From the NCBI RefSeq assembly GCF_001039475.1, contig NZ_LELK01000001.1, positions 1,873,350 through 1,927,559 of the forward strand: a stretch of 54,210 nt of DNA, read 5' to 3'. Below, in pieces: positions 16,962 through 25,200 of the stretch; position 1 is the first letter of the stretch, and each line of letters begins with the position of its first letter. The notes beneath the pieces were generated by a model. It was given only the letters and a program-made list of their open reading frames with translations. It was not told the origin of the DNA and did no database searches. The position numbers were made by a program, and so were the translations under genes. The DNA comes from Guptibacillus hwajinpoensis (GTDB lineage: Bacteria > Bacillota > Bacilli > Bacillales > Guptibacillaceae).

Positions 16962-19207
16962 GACTTATCACCTCTACCTTGATCTATTCCTGTAAGCACA
17001 AATACGTGTGACGAATAGTCTCCTGACTCCTCTAGTCCACCAGTTTGTGACCCATCGTAACCGCTTGACAGCTGAAGTCCAGCACTCATGAGCTCATCTC
17101 CGAAGAAAGTTTCTTTATACCCGCTCACACAATACTCCTGCTCTTTGTCCAGTCCATGTAAAAGCAGTCGCTTAAACCCTGGATTTGGTTCAGCTAGAAC
17201 CTGATAATACCCGACAATCGCTTTCTTTTGATCCTGGGATACGACCATCCAGCTTGTCTCATTTCCTCCATTTTGAAATGGACTGAGCAATCTGAAGAAT
17301 GTTCCATACTGAAGCAGTGTGCGGTTTTCTTTGTACCAGTCAATTTGATGTTCCATTTGGTTGAGTTCATCATCGCTCATTTTTGTTACGTCTAGCTCAT
17401 ACCCAAATGCACCGAAATAAGCTACATTTGCTCGCGTATCAAGTGTTGTAATACGTTTTACTTGATGATTTGGAACAGCGGACACATGAGCACCCATACT
17501 GCTTAATGGATACACCATCGACGTTCCGTATTGAATGCTTAGCCGCTCAATGGCATCTGTATCATCACTTGTCCACCCTTGGGGGGCATAGTAAAGCATT
17601 CCTGGATCAAATCGAGCCCCTCCACTTGCACACGATTCAAATAGCACATGTGGAAACGCCGCTATCAGACGTTCATATAGATCATAAACACCAAGAATAT
17701 AGCGGTGTGGCACTTCAGCCTGCTGATCGGAGTGCAACTGTAGCGAACCAACTTCTGTCATGTAGCGGTTCATATCCCATTTCACATATTCAATGTTCGA
17801 TTCCGTTAGGAGTCCTGCCATTCGTTCATATATATAATCCACAACTTCAGAATTAGTGAAATCCAGGATAAGCTGATGTCGCCCAATCGAATGGCTACGT
17901 CCCGGCACTTGTATAACCCATTCCGGATGCTTTCGATATAACTCACTTTCTTTTGAAATCATCTCTGGTTCGAACCAAAGCCCAAACATCATCCCAAGAT
18001 CATTAACCTGACTCACAAGAGTTGGCAAACCGTTTGGTAGCTTTGCAGAGTCAACGAACCAATCCCCTAGGGAAGTTTTATCATCATTTCGCTTACCGAA
18101 CCAGCCATCATCAAGAACAAACAGCTCTACACCTGTCTCTTTCGCTTTTCTAGCTATATTCAGTAATTTATCTTCGTCAAAATCGAAATACGTAGCTTCC
18201 CAGTTATTTAGGAGAACCGGACGTTCAGCATCTCGCCATACCCCACGTGCTAGGCGACTTCGATACAGTTCGTGATAGGTTCTGCTTAATTCATTTACTC
18301 CATTAGGTGAATACGCCATTACAACTTCAGGCGTTTGGAAATGTTCTCCACCATTTAACTTCCAAGAGAAATCAAATGGGTTAATACCCATCGTTACTCG
18401 TGACGTATGATAGTGGTCCACTTCTACTTGTGCTGAGAAGTTTCCACTATATACAAGACTAAATCCGTAAACTTCCCCATTATGTTCCGTTGTCATCGGA
18501 CGCTTCAGAGCCAGAAACGGATTGTGCTGACTACTACTCGTTCCTCTCGTGCTCTGAATACTTTGCACCCCAGGCATAAGGCGTCTTTCATGAATATGCC
18601 TTTCACGTGACCACGAACCTGAAAGCTGAAGCATTTCATAATCTGCATCAGGGAAGTCAACCGAAGCAGAATGCGCTCGCTTAATCTCATGAGTTAAATC
18701 CCCATTATTCTTAAAGGAAGAGGATCGAACAATCACATCGCGATCATGGTAAACCGTATACATAAGTGTTAACGCTAAATTCGTATAGGCATCTTCTAAA
18801 TAGATCAATAACGTCTCCGCCTCATCTTCTTTCTCTACGTAAGTTGCAGGGAGCGAAGGAAGTTCTGGCTTTCCTTTCACGAGTTCAAATGAACGATAAG
18901 TGAAGTTCGATATTCTACTACCATCTGGCTGCTGAATTTGAAAAGCAGGCTCTCGATAATCTGACGTTCCGTAGCCTGGGTATTCCTGCTTAATCAAATC
19001 GAGGGAAAACGAGGGATCCTCTTCTATGTAAGAAGATGCAACCCGTGTCTCTCTCTTCGATAAGTGACTAAAGTCTGCTCGATCGCGTAGCTTTTTTCCA
19101 TAGTATAGCTGTCCGATCTGGCCATTTTCCATCACATGAAAAATATAGCTTACATTTTGACCTTGTAGATGGAACTGCAAAAGATCTTTATTCATCATTA
19201 CTGGCAT
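16958..19207 (-). CDS. GH36 alpha-galactosidase
   Basis: A 749-residue glycoside hydrolase family 36 enzyme (AgaN/RafA type) with no signal peptide, hence cytoplasmic. An N-terminal beta-sandwich domain spans about 1-310, then a barrel: NNWEATYFDFDE, FVLDDGWFG, GLWFEPEMIS. Nucleophile D478 lies in EYVKWDMNRY and acid/base D548 in GWTSDDTDA. It releases galactose from melibiose, raffinose or stachyose. GGAGG lies 8 bases before the ATG. It heads the operon with galK and galT. Upstream are a cre-like site, a sigma-A promoter and an operator motif shared with the symporter gene at 20667-22256, all pointing to induction by alpha-galactosides and catabolite repression. Confidence 0.94.
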   Translation of the reverse strand: MPVMMNKDLLQFHLQGQNVSYIFHVMENGQIGQLYYGKKLRDRADFSHLSKRETRVASSYIEEDPSFSLDLIKQEYPGYGTSDYREPAFQIQQPDGSRISNFTYRSFELVKGKPELPSLPATYVEKEDEAETLLIYLEDAYTNLALTLMYTVYHDRDVIVRSSSFKNNGDLTHEIKRAHSASVDFPDADYEMLQLSGSWSRERHIHERRLMPGVQSIQSTRGTSSSQHNPFLALKRPMTTEHNGEVYGFSLVYSGNFSAQVEVDHYHTSRVTMGINPFDFSWKLNGGEHFQTPEVVMAYSPNGVNELSRTYHELYRSRLARGVWRDAERPVLLNNWEATYFDFDEDKLLNIARKAKETGVELFVLDDGWFGKRNDDKTSLGDWFVDSAKLPNGLPTLVSQVNDLGMMFGLWFEPEMISKESELYRKHPEWVIQVPGRSHSIGRHQLILDFTNSEVVDYIYERMAGLLTESNIEYVKWDMNRYMTEVGSLQLHSDQQAEVPHRYILGVYDLYERLIAAFPHVLFESCASGGARFDPGMLYYAPQGWTSDDTDAIERLSIQYGTSMVYPLSSMGAHVSAVPNHQVKRITTLDTRANVAYFGAFGYELDVTKMSDDELNQMEHQIDWYKENRTLLQYGTFFRLLSPFQNGGNETSWMVVSQDQKKAIVGYYQVLAEPNPGFKRLLLHGLDKEQEYCVSGYKETFFGDELMSAGLQLSSGYDGSQTGGLEESGDYSSHVFVLTGIDQGRGDKS

Positions 19208-19229
19208 AGTCGTAACCTCCGAACGTTTT

Positions 19230-19245
19230 TCGAAAACGTTTCCAT
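19230..19245. promoter_or_regulatory. cre-like catabolite repression site
   Basis: On the minus strand the 16-mer ATGGAAACGTTTTCGA matches the Bacillus cre consensus WTGNAANCGNWNNCWW with one mismatch and is nearly palindromic. It lies between the predicted transcription start and the ribosome-binding site of the alpha-galactosidase gene, where CcpA binding would block elongation. Confidence 0.65.
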
Positions 19246-19269
19246 TTAAGTGATTTCTTATCCACCTTT

Positions 19270-19298
19270 AGTTTAGAAAATTGGACCCTTACCTTCAA
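19270..19298 (-). promoter_or_regulatory. Predicted sigma-A promoter of the alpha-galactosidase operon
   Basis: Minus-strand TTGAAG (19293-19298), 17-base spacer, TAAACT (19270-19275). The -35 lies exactly 20 bases downstream of the operator box at 19319-19334, the same distance as in front of the symporter gene. Confidence 0.6.
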
Positions 19299-19318
19299 TG
19301 GTAAATAAAATTAGAATT

Positions 19319-19334
19319 ATTGCCTTTTCTTGCT
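19319..19334 (-). promoter_or_regulatory. Putative AraC-type regulator box, alpha-galactosidase operon
   Basis: Minus-strand AGCAAGAAAAGGCAAT matches AGCAAAAAAGTGCAAT upstream of the symporter gene (22380-22395) at 13 of 16 positions. The flanking AATTC and TTTACC are also conserved. A site ending about 20 bases before the -35 suits an AraC-family activator. Confidence 0.6.
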
Positions 19335-19405
19335 TAGACATAGCCTCACTCTTAAGCTAAGCTAGTTAATAGAAAGTAATAGACATCCTGTATCTATTTA
19401 AATTA

Positions 19406-19421
19406 ATTGCACTATTTTGCT
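19406..19421. promoter_or_regulatory. Putative autoregulatory box in the regulator leader
   Basis: Plus-strand ATTGCACTATTTTGCT differs by one base from the box at 22380-22395 (ATTGCACTTTTTTGCT). It lies immediately before the ribosome-binding site of the AraC-type gene, so it could mediate negative autoregulation. Confidence 0.55.
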
Positions 19422-19438
19422 TATGAAGGAGAATTACT

Positions 19439-20305
19439 ATGGAAGAAAAGCCAACATTATATGGATCCTACGGGTATCGTTTTTCAGATCCAATGCTTCA
19501 AGGCCTTGCTCAAATTTGGTCGCTCGGTTGGGATGAGCAAACTTCTTCTCTTTATGATTGGGATGGAACAAATCGCAGGGACACTGGGAAGTATATTTTT
19601 CAATACACCATCTCCGGAAAAGGGTGTATTGAAATCGATGGGCTTACGCATGAACTCACACCTGGCCAGGGCTTTATCGTTAATATCCCTGGGGATTATC
19701 GCTACTATCTACCAGACGATAGCGAGCGCTGGGAGTTCATCTACCTCACACTATACGGTGATGTGGTGGAGAGATATTGGAACGATATTCAGAAGGAAAT
19801 TGGACATATCATACACTTCCAACCCGATTCTGAGCCTGTTCTTTACTTATTAAATTTGTTTGAAATGGCAGCATCACAACAAATAGCGAATGCTCACCAG
19901 GCCTCAGGATATGCGTATCAATTTACAATGAAACTCTTTACCTATTGTTCAAATCTTGAGAAGAGACTTTCTCAGTGGCCAGAAGCGATTGTAGAAGCAT
20001 CGATGTATGCGATGAATCATTACGGAGAAGAAATCGGACCAGATGAAATGGCAGCTTCATCCGGTATGTCTCGCTACCATTTCACGAGGCAATTTAAGCA
20101 ATATACAAATCAGACGCCCATTCAATATTTAACCGATATTCGCATCAAGAAAGCGAAGGAACTCCTGCTAAATACGAAATATTCTTCAGAAGATATCGCC
20201 GTACTGATTGGATATAAGAATGCGAATTATTTCAACAAAGTGTTCAAAAAGGTAACCGGTACGTCGCCTGGAAAGTATCGATCAAGTACAAATTTATCAC
20301 TCTAA
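19439..20305 (+). CDS. AraC-family transcriptional regulator of the alpha-galactoside genes
   Basis: A 288-residue protein transcribed away from the alpha-galactosidase operon; AAGGAGA precedes the ATG. The N-terminal half (about 30-150) is a cupin-like sugar-sensing domain (GCIEIDGLTHELTPGQGFIV). The C-terminal half (about 185-283) holds two helix-turn-helix units: IGPDEMAASSGMSRYHFTRQ and SSEDIAVLIGYKNANYFNKV, ending TGTSPGKYR, the AraC/XylS signature. Similar proteins (MsmR, RafR) activate raffinose or melibiose genes on binding substrate. The same 16-base motif occurs before its own gene, before the alpha-galactosidase and before the symporter, which makes those its likely targets. Confidence 0.92.
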   Translation: MEEKPTLYGSYGYRFSDPMLQGLAQIWSLGWDEQTSSLYDWDGTNRRDTGKYIFQYTISGKGCIEIDGLTHELTPGQGFIVNIPGDYRYYLPDDSERWEFIYLTLYGDVVERYWNDIQKEIGHIIHFQPDSEPVLYLLNLFEMAASQQIANAHQASGYAYQFTMKLFTYCSNLEKRLSQWPEAIVEASMYAMNHYGEEIGPDEMAASSGMSRYHFTRQFKQYTNQTPIQYLTDIRIKKAKELLLNTKYSSEDIAVLIGYKNANYFNKVFKKVTGTSPGKYRSSTNLSL

Positions 20306-20321
20306 CCTTGGAATAAAGACA

Positions 20322-20349
20322 AAACAGGACCGCATTGGCGGTCCTGTTT
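20322..20349. terminator. Bidirectional terminator
   Basis: AAACAGGACCGC and GCGGTCCTGTTT pair perfectly over 12 bp with loop ATTG. It lies between the convergent AraC-type gene and the 83-residue gene. Confidence 0.9.
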
Positions 20350-20351
20350 CA

Positions 20352-20603
20352 TTAGGAGACTTCAATTGTAACCGAACGTTTGTCATAATTAATGGTCATG
20401 CTTTTCCCAGATGCTACAAAGTTCTCTAATACGTCTTTTGAAAGCTGAAGTGCAAACTGCGTTCGTTCAAGCTTCTCTATATCAGCTGGATCTTTAAGAT
20501 CAAGCTTTTCGTCTAGATCGTGAACTTGTGATTGTAACTTTTCTAATGATTCGTATACGCTATGATATAGCGATTCGATTGGCTCACTCGCCTTACTCAT
20601 CAC
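20352..20603 (-). CDS. Small acidic coiled-coil protein of unknown function
   Basis: An 83-residue protein without a recognised family. It is largely helical with heptad-like spacing (SLYHSVYESLEKLQSQVHDL, then DIEKLERTQFALQLSKDVLE), ending in a short beta-like segment (SMTINYDKRSVTIEVS). No signal peptide or cysteines. It lies 63 bases after the symporter stop on the same strand, with a terminator behind it, so co-transcription with the sugar symporter is possible. Coding status is supported by its codon pattern and its position between a gene and a terminator; function is unknown. Confidence 0.6.
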   Translation of the reverse strand: MMSKASEPIESLYHSVYESLEKLQSQVHDLDEKLDLKDPADIEKLERTQFALQLSKDVLENFVASGKSMTINYDKRSVTIEVS

Positions 20604-20666
20604 ACATCATTCCTTCATTTCATTTGACATTGCACCTATTATATCAAATGGAAGTAGAAGGGAACA

Positions 20667-22256
20667 TTACGAAATGATTCCAATTGGTGAAAGTAGAATA
20701 TAAATTACAATCATTGCTACTGAAGCTGCTATCCCTACTGGATAAAGAAGCTTCCACGGTGACATATCTACCTTCGCATTTTCTTCAAGTTCGAAATCTT
20801 TATCACGTGGTGCAATTTTACCAATGACTAACATTAGAGTGGTACATGCTACAAACAAGATGCCAAGGATGTGTAAGAAGTGGATCCCCGTGTCCCAAAC
20901 AAGCTGCGTCATAGCGTATGTTGAGATAAATACAAACAGCGCTATTTTCGCTGCAATCGAAGGAACTCGTTTAGTTAAATAACCTACTATTAGAATGGTA
21001 AAAATAGGAACGTTATAGAATCCATTCACAATCTGTAAGTATTGAAAGAATCCCTGAGGCACTTTATCAATTAGTGGCGCGATGCACATTGCAAATAGCG
21101 CCAGTATAATTCCTACAAACTTCCCTTTTCGAACAACTACCCGATCAGGTGCTTTTGGATTAAAGTAAGGTTTATAGATATTTAGTGCAATCAATGTAAC
21201 AGATGAGTTAAGCGCTGAGTTAAAGGATGAAAGAATTGCACCGAACAGAACTGCAGCGAAAAATCCTACAAGCGGCTTTGGCAATACTTCTGTCACAAGT
21301 CGCGGATAAGCATCTGTTGGTTCAAGACCTGGCCCGAACATATTATAAGCGATAATTCCAGGCAAGATAAGGAAGACTGGACCTAGCAATTTCAAGAACG
21401 CTGCAATCAGTACGCCCTTCTGTCCTTCCTTTAAGTTCTTTGCCGCAATCGCACGCTGCATAATATGCTGCGCTGTACCCCAGTAGAATAGGTTAACAAG
21501 AAGCATTCCTGTGAACATCGTACCAAAAGGTACAGGACTGTTCTCATCTCCAACCGAATTTAACTTCTCAGGAGAATTTTCTACGATCGTGTTGAACCCG
21601 CTGAAAATGGATCCATCACCAAGAACATACAAGCCGATAATCGGAATCATCAACCCACCAATAAGCAAGCCAATGCCATTGATTGTATCCGATACGGCAA
21701 CCGCTTTAAGACCACCGAAAATCGCGTATATAGCCCCAATAATACCGATTGCAAACACGGTAACATACAGACTAGCAATTCGACCTAAGCCTAGTATCTC
21801 AGGGATTTCGAACAATCCATTAAGCGCAACCGCACCAGAATACAAAATGGGAGGAAGCAAGTTGAAAACGTATCCAAAAAGAAATAGAATGGTAACAATT
21901 TGCTTTGTTCCAAAGTCATATCGCTCTTCTAGAAAATCAGGAATTGTAGTAATTCCACCCTTAAGATAACGTGGAAGTAAGAAGAAAGCGACAATCACTA
22001 ACGAAATCGCCGATCCTACTTCCCAGCCCATCACAGCGATCGTATCGGAATAGCCTTGTGCATTTAAACCTACTAACTGCTCTGTTGATAGATTTGTCAG
22101 CATTAGCGAGCCAGCAATAACCCATGCCCCTAGACTTCTCCCTCCTAGAAAATAGCCGTCCTGTGTTTCCAAGTTTTCTTTTCTCGTAAACAGGTAAGAA
22201 ATTAATGCCACCATACCTGTAAAGAATAGAAATGAACCTATTGTAAATATATTCAT
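20667..22256 (-). CDS. Sodium/sugar symporter (SSS family), probable alpha-galactoside or galactose importer
   Basis: About 529 residues with some 14 membrane helices. ATG 22256 is chosen because AAGGAGAGG ends 5 bases before it; the upstream in-frame start at 22298 has no such site. SSS signatures: GYFLGGRSLGAWVIAGSLML, NLSTEQLVGLNAQGYS, FGGLKAVAVSDTINGIGLL and AILSSFNSALNSSVTLIALN. The spacing resembles the vSGLT galactose transporter branch. Its promoter shares the AraC-type box, the 20-base gap and the -35 with the alpha-galactosidase operon, so it is most likely the uptake system for that sugar. Substrate identity remains inference. Confidence 0.88.
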   Translation of the reverse strand: MNIFTIGSFLFFTGMVALISYLFTRKENLETQDGYFLGGRSLGAWVIAGSLMLTNLSTEQLVGLNAQGYSDTIAVMGWEVGSAISLVIVAFFLLPRYLKGGITTIPDFLEERYDFGTKQIVTILFLFGYVFNLLPPILYSGAVALNGLFEIPEILGLGRIASLYVTVFAIGIIGAIYAIFGGLKAVAVSDTINGIGLLIGGLMIPIIGLYVLGDGSIFSGFNTIVENSPEKLNSVGDENSPVPFGTMFTGMLLVNLFYWGTAQHIMQRAIAAKNLKEGQKGVLIAAFLKLLGPVFLILPGIIAYNMFGPGLEPTDAYPRLVTEVLPKPLVGFFAAVLFGAILSSFNSALNSSVTLIALNIYKPYFNPKAPDRVVVRKGKFVGIILALFAMCIAPLIDKVPQGFFQYLQIVNGFYNVPIFTILIVGYLTKRVPSIAAKIALFVFISTYAMTQLVWDTGIHFLHILGILFVACTTLMLVIGKIAPRDKDFELEENAKVDMSPWKLLYPVGIAASVAMIVIYILLSPIGIIS

Positions 22257-22331
22257 CGCTGCCTCTCCTTCTGTAAGCGGAATCAAAGTTTCGCACAAAA
22301 TTATGTATGCGTTTTATTGTCTGTGTATCAT

Positions 22332-22359
22332 TTTATACCTCTACTTGTAAGCGTTTCAA
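22332..22359 (-). promoter_or_regulatory. Predicted sigma-A promoter of the sugar symporter with overlapping cre-like sequence
   Basis: Minus-strand TTGAAA (22354-22359), 16-base spacer, TATAAA (22332-22337). The -35 lies within TTGAAACGCTTACAA, an imperfect palindrome one base shorter than a normal cre site, so CcpA control is possible but weakly supported. Confidence 0.6.
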
Positions 22360-22379
22360 CGGTAAAAAAACCAGGAATT

Positions 22380-22395
22380 ATTGCACTTTTTTGCT
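22380..22395 (-). promoter_or_regulatory. Putative AraC-type regulator box, sugar symporter
   Basis: Minus-strand AGCAAAAAAGTGCAAT ends 20 bases before the -35, as at the alpha-galactosidase promoter. The bases following it (AATTC, then TTTACC) are also shared between the two promoters. Confidence 0.62.
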
Positions 22396-22513
22396 ATTTC
22401 TTAAAAATAAACACAAAAAAAGCCGCTTTCCAATAGCGGAATAGCGACTAAATGCAGGAATTCAAAATGTTAACAAGAAAAAGGTAGTATCCCTATTATT
22501 CTGGAGGTTCAAC

Positions 22514-22840
22514 ATGAAACAGTTTCTTTATAAACTCTCATTAATACCAGCTCTATTGGAAGAAAGCAATTGGACTGAGAAAGAAAACAGCATCGTAGCA
22601 GAGCATTTCCATTCGCTTCAGCAACTGTTAAAGAATAATACGCTAATCATGGCGGGTAGGACAACCAATAACGATCCATCCTCTTTTGGAATCGTAGTTA
22701 TTCAAGCGTCTTCAGAAGATGAAGCAGAAAAGCTCATGAGAAATGACCCCGCCGTTCGTAACGGGATCATGACCGCTGAGCTATTTCCTTATCAGGTTGC
22801 TCTCTATAATGAAGAATTCACAGTAAAGCAGACTTCATAA
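22514..22840 (+). CDS. YciI-like domain protein
   Basis: A 108-residue protein with CTGGAGG before the ATG. The YCII-type dimeric alpha+beta barrel fold is suggested by the N-terminal strand (FLYKLSLIP), a central HFHSLQQLLKNNTLIMAGRT segment and FGIVVIQASSEDEAEKLMRN toward the C-terminus. Family members are small enzymes or stress proteins of mostly unknown substrate. It is a single-gene unit with a terminator overlapping its stop codon. There is no functional link to its neighbours. Confidence 0.75.
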   Translation: MKQFLYKLSLIPALLEESNWTEKENSIVAEHFHSLQQLLKNNTLIMAGRTTNNDPSSFGIVVIQASSEDEAEKLMRNDPAVRNGIMTAELFPYQVALYNEEFTVKQTS

Positions 22841-22852
22841 CGTCTGCTTTAC
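22823..22852. terminator. Convergent terminator
   Basis: GTAAAGCAGAC and GTCTGCTTTAC form an 11-bp stem around TTCATAAC. It spans the stop codon of the YciI-like gene and ends at the original stop of the broken acetyltransferase gene on the other strand. Confidence 0.75.
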
Positions 22853-23349
22853 TAAAGAAATTGCACCATATGTTCTTCATCTAGAAAGGTGCCTTTCACA
22901 TATAATGCTTTCTCTTCAATTAGAATCGTTTTGAATCCAAAGCTTTTGTATAATGTCTTTGCACGTTCATTCGTCGTTACAACAGACACACTTAACTTCT
23001 ATAGACCATCCAAATTCCTCGCAAAGTCTAGCACGTGAGACAGTAAATCACGTCCTACCCCTTTACCTCGTTGCTCTGGTGTCACATAAACAGCGAAGAG
23101 ATCGGCTTTATGGCGAACTTTCATTCCACTACCTCTAACTAGCGTAACGACTCCAACAAGATTTTTTCCTTCAAAAGCGCCAAACGTGAAACCAGATTTC
23201 ATGTTTCTAGCCGTTTGTTCAATAGGATCGTCCTTTTGAATCGCTTCTTCATAGCTTGCGGCATAGGCTTCTGGATTTTTCTTTAAAGCTTCTAACCTTA
23301 ACTCATAATAAGCTTCTGCATCGTCGGCAGTTAGACGTCTAATTTCCAT
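22852..23349 (-). pseudogene. GNAT acetyltransferase interrupted by an in-frame TAG
   Basis: ATG 23349 opens a GNAT domain (MEIRRLTADDAEAYYELRLE), with the acetyl-CoA site EQRGKGVGRDLLSH. TAG at 22999-23001 stops it after 116 residues. The same frame continues for 48 codons without another stop (KLSVSVVTTNERAKTLYKSF, then a normal ending) to TAG at 22852. The downstream part holds the conserved N-x-x-A-x-x-LY-x-x-x-GF motif, so the full gene was about 165 codons. One substitution from GAG, CAG or AAG would explain the stop. It is a recent pseudogene, a sequencing error or a readthrough site; there is no frameshift. Confidence 0.85.
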
Positions 23350-23368
23350 GCTTTTCTCCCTCTCTCAG

Positions 23369-23458
23369 TTAACCAATTAATTTCTTGATGAACGTTTTAC
23401 ATCTCTCATCAATTTCTTCTTTATCATAATCAAGCGTTGCTACATGATAACAGATCAT
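23369..23458 (-). pseudogene. Possible C-terminal remnant of an alpha/beta-hydrolase gene
   Basis: The minus strand encodes MICYHVATLDYDKEEIDERC plus about nine more residues before TAA. The pattern resembles the end of Est30-type carboxylesterases, where the catalytic His lies in SGHVITLDKER. A stop codon lies just upstream in frame and no remainder of the gene is visible. No clear ribosome-binding site is seen. It is therefore tentatively a gene remnant. Confidence 0.35.
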
Positions 23459-23568
23459 TCGCTATAAAATAACACATTCCTATTTAATCCAGTGAACATT
23501 ACGATGTTTAACTTACCTGTTTCAGTGGAACATATTACCTGGATATAACTAACAGGAGGAATTTAACA

Positions 23569-23730
23569 GTGACTGATCTTAGAACAACTGACAGAAAATC
23601 AAACCAACAAAAACAGTCTTTCATTCAACGACTATTGGACCGTGGCGTTTATAGATTAAAAGATAAACAATTATACGAATGCACAATCGAAGAATTACAA
23701 GCACTAATGGGGCAAGTTGATATGAAATAA
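23569..23730 (+). CDS. Small Fbp-like (Fur-regulated basic protein) gene
   Basis: A 53-residue protein starting at GTG 23569, with ACAGGAGG 9 bases upstream, and followed 2 bases later by a strong terminator. The sequence contains FIQRLLDRGVYRLKDKQLYE and CTIEELQALMG, resembling B. subtilis FbpA/FbpB-type proteins, which have a short basic helix, a GIYK-like turn and QLYELTLxEL. Those are iron-sparing partners of the FsrA small RNA. No clear Fur box is visible upstream, so iron regulation is unproven. Confidence 0.65.
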   Translation: MTDLRTTDRKSNQQKQSFIQRLLDRGVYRLKDKQLYECTIEELQALMGQVDMK

Positions 23731-23732
23731 TA

Positions 23733-23768
23733 CCTGCAGAGAAAGGGAACTCCTCTGCAGGCTTTTTT
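23733..23768 (+). terminator. Terminator of the Fbp-like gene
   Basis: CCTGCAGAG and CTCTGCAGG form a 9-bp perfect stem followed by CTTTTTTA, right after the stop codon. Its T-run reaches the stop of the opposite-strand hydrolase pseudogene. Confidence 0.9.
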
Positions 23769-24609
23769 ATTGTTGGATAAAAGTTTGGATATCTCGTAAA
23801 AGGAGTGCGTCGCTCCAATGCACGTAATGGCCACCTTCCACTGAACGATACGTGATAGGAAGATTCGTTTTCTTTAACTTTTGAATATGCTTTCGGGTTC
23901 TTCGCGCTTCCTTTTGATCCATTCCTTTAAATGTTGCCTACGCAAGATAGGTAGGAACATGCAACTGTTTCCATAACCTTTTTTGATTCAAATGATAGAA
24001 CCCAAACATTAGATTAAGAGAATCACCAGACATGCTCACCTGGTCTTTAATGGCCAACCGAACATACTCCGATTCCTCAATAGATACGGCTTTACAAAAT
24101 GCATCAACTTGATCTTCAAGCTCTCTGTCACCTGAACTAAAAAAGCTCGCCATTCTCTCAGTAAAAGGCTTGCCAATGGTCCTAACCATTACATTCATTA
24201 GCGGAAAAGCGATTGCAAATGGTCCGAATTCAGATACTGGAACTCTAGGAAATGGCTTATGCCCTTGGTCAAGAAGAACTAATTTATCTACTCGTTCAGG
24301 GTAATGCACTGCAAAGCTAAGGGCCATCGCGCCACCAAGTGAATGGCCTACAACTACAGCTTGCTTTATCTCTCTAGCATCAAGATAATTCTTTATCCAA
24401 TCTGCCATATCAATCGAGGACACTCGCTCTTCGAATCCAGATCCTCTTCCCATTCCAGGCAGATCAAGCATGTGAGTTTCATAGTGTTCTTGTAACTGGT
24501 GTGCGATATTCATTCCCTCATTGCCCGGAAACCCTCCGGCAGGTAGAAAAACAAGCGACTCTCCCTTTCCTATGCGCTCAACATAATACTCAAATTCGCC
24601 ATCAACCAT
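23767..24609 (-). pseudogene. Alpha/beta hydrolase interrupted by an in-frame TAG before the catalytic His
   Basis: The likely start is ATG 24609, overlapping the upstream acetyltransferase stop by 8 bases. An alpha/beta hydrolase fold is clear: oxyanion region LVFLPAGGFPGNEG, MLDLPGMGRGSGF, nucleophile elbow VVGHSLGGAMAL and FAVHYPERVDKLVLLDQG. TAG at 23938-23940 stops it after PTYLA. The same frame runs on for 56 more codons to TAA at 23767, including EGGHYVHWSD, which supplies the catalytic His. The truncated product would lack that His and should be inactive. A single substitution (for example from TAT or TAC) suffices. Confidence 0.87.
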
Positions 24610-25159
24610 CGTTCTTTGGCCAGTCTTTCGCAAGCATGCTGTAGACAATATGATCATAGAATTCATCGTTTACTAGTTCGATCTGGCGGAGGATGCCCTC
24701 CTCTTGAAAACCTAGACGTTCAGGGATCGAACGGCTTTTCTTGTTTCCTGATGCAGCGCGAATTTCAATTCGATTGAGTCCGATATCTTGAAAACCATAG
24801 GTAACAATTGCCCGACAAGCGTCAGTTATGATCCCCTTTTTTTGATTTTTTTCACTAAGCCAGTAGCCGATTGATGCATACCGATGTGTCCGATTCACTT
24901 CGTTAAATCCAACCGTTCCAACAAGCTCCTCTTGATAAATAATCGCTAGCGTTTTCGGGTAACCACCTGTTTCAATCACGCCATTTAATGTGCCCTTAAT
25001 CCACTCTTTCGACGCTTCAACGTCCGTGTTGAAATCCACCCACGCTAGCCACTCTTTCAAGTGATCACGTGATTCATTAATTAAATGATAGAGTGGTGCA
25101 GCATCGTCTATTGTGTACATTCTTAAATAGAGATCTTCATTAACCTGGTATTTAAACAT
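24602..25159 (-). CDS. RimJ/RimL-type GNAT acetyltransferase
   Basis: A 185-residue protein of the ribosomal-protein N-acetyltransferase-like group. It opens with YQVNEDLYLRMYTIDDAAPL and has HLKEWLAWVDF (about 33-43), GTVGFNEVNRTHRYASIGYW (about 82-101), QKKGIITDACRAIVTYGF in the acetyl-CoA pyrophosphate-loop region, and RIEIRAASGNKKSRSIPERL with GFQEEG toward the C-terminus. Members acetylate N-termini of ribosomal proteins or small amines; the substrate here is unknown. It is probably co-transcribed with the hydrolase that overlaps its end. Confidence 0.88.
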   Translation of the reverse strand: MFKYQVNEDLYLRMYTIDDAAPLYHLINESRDHLKEWLAWVDFNTDVEASKEWIKGTLNGVIETGGYPKTLAIIYQEELVGTVGFNEVNRTHRYASIGYWLSEKNQKKGIITDACRAIVTYGFQDIGLNRIEIRAASGNKKSRSIPERLGFQEEGILRQIELVNDEFYDHIVYSMLAKDWPKNDG

Positions 25160-25200
25160 GTGTCTTTTCCTCTCTCTTCCTTTGATGACTGAATGAATTC

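Noticed and set aside
19407-19853. A 148-codon plus-strand frame overlapping the AraC-type gene
   Set aside because: It runs out of frame through the sensor domain of a clear AraC-family protein; the frame starting at 19439 has the ribosome-binding site and conserved motifs.
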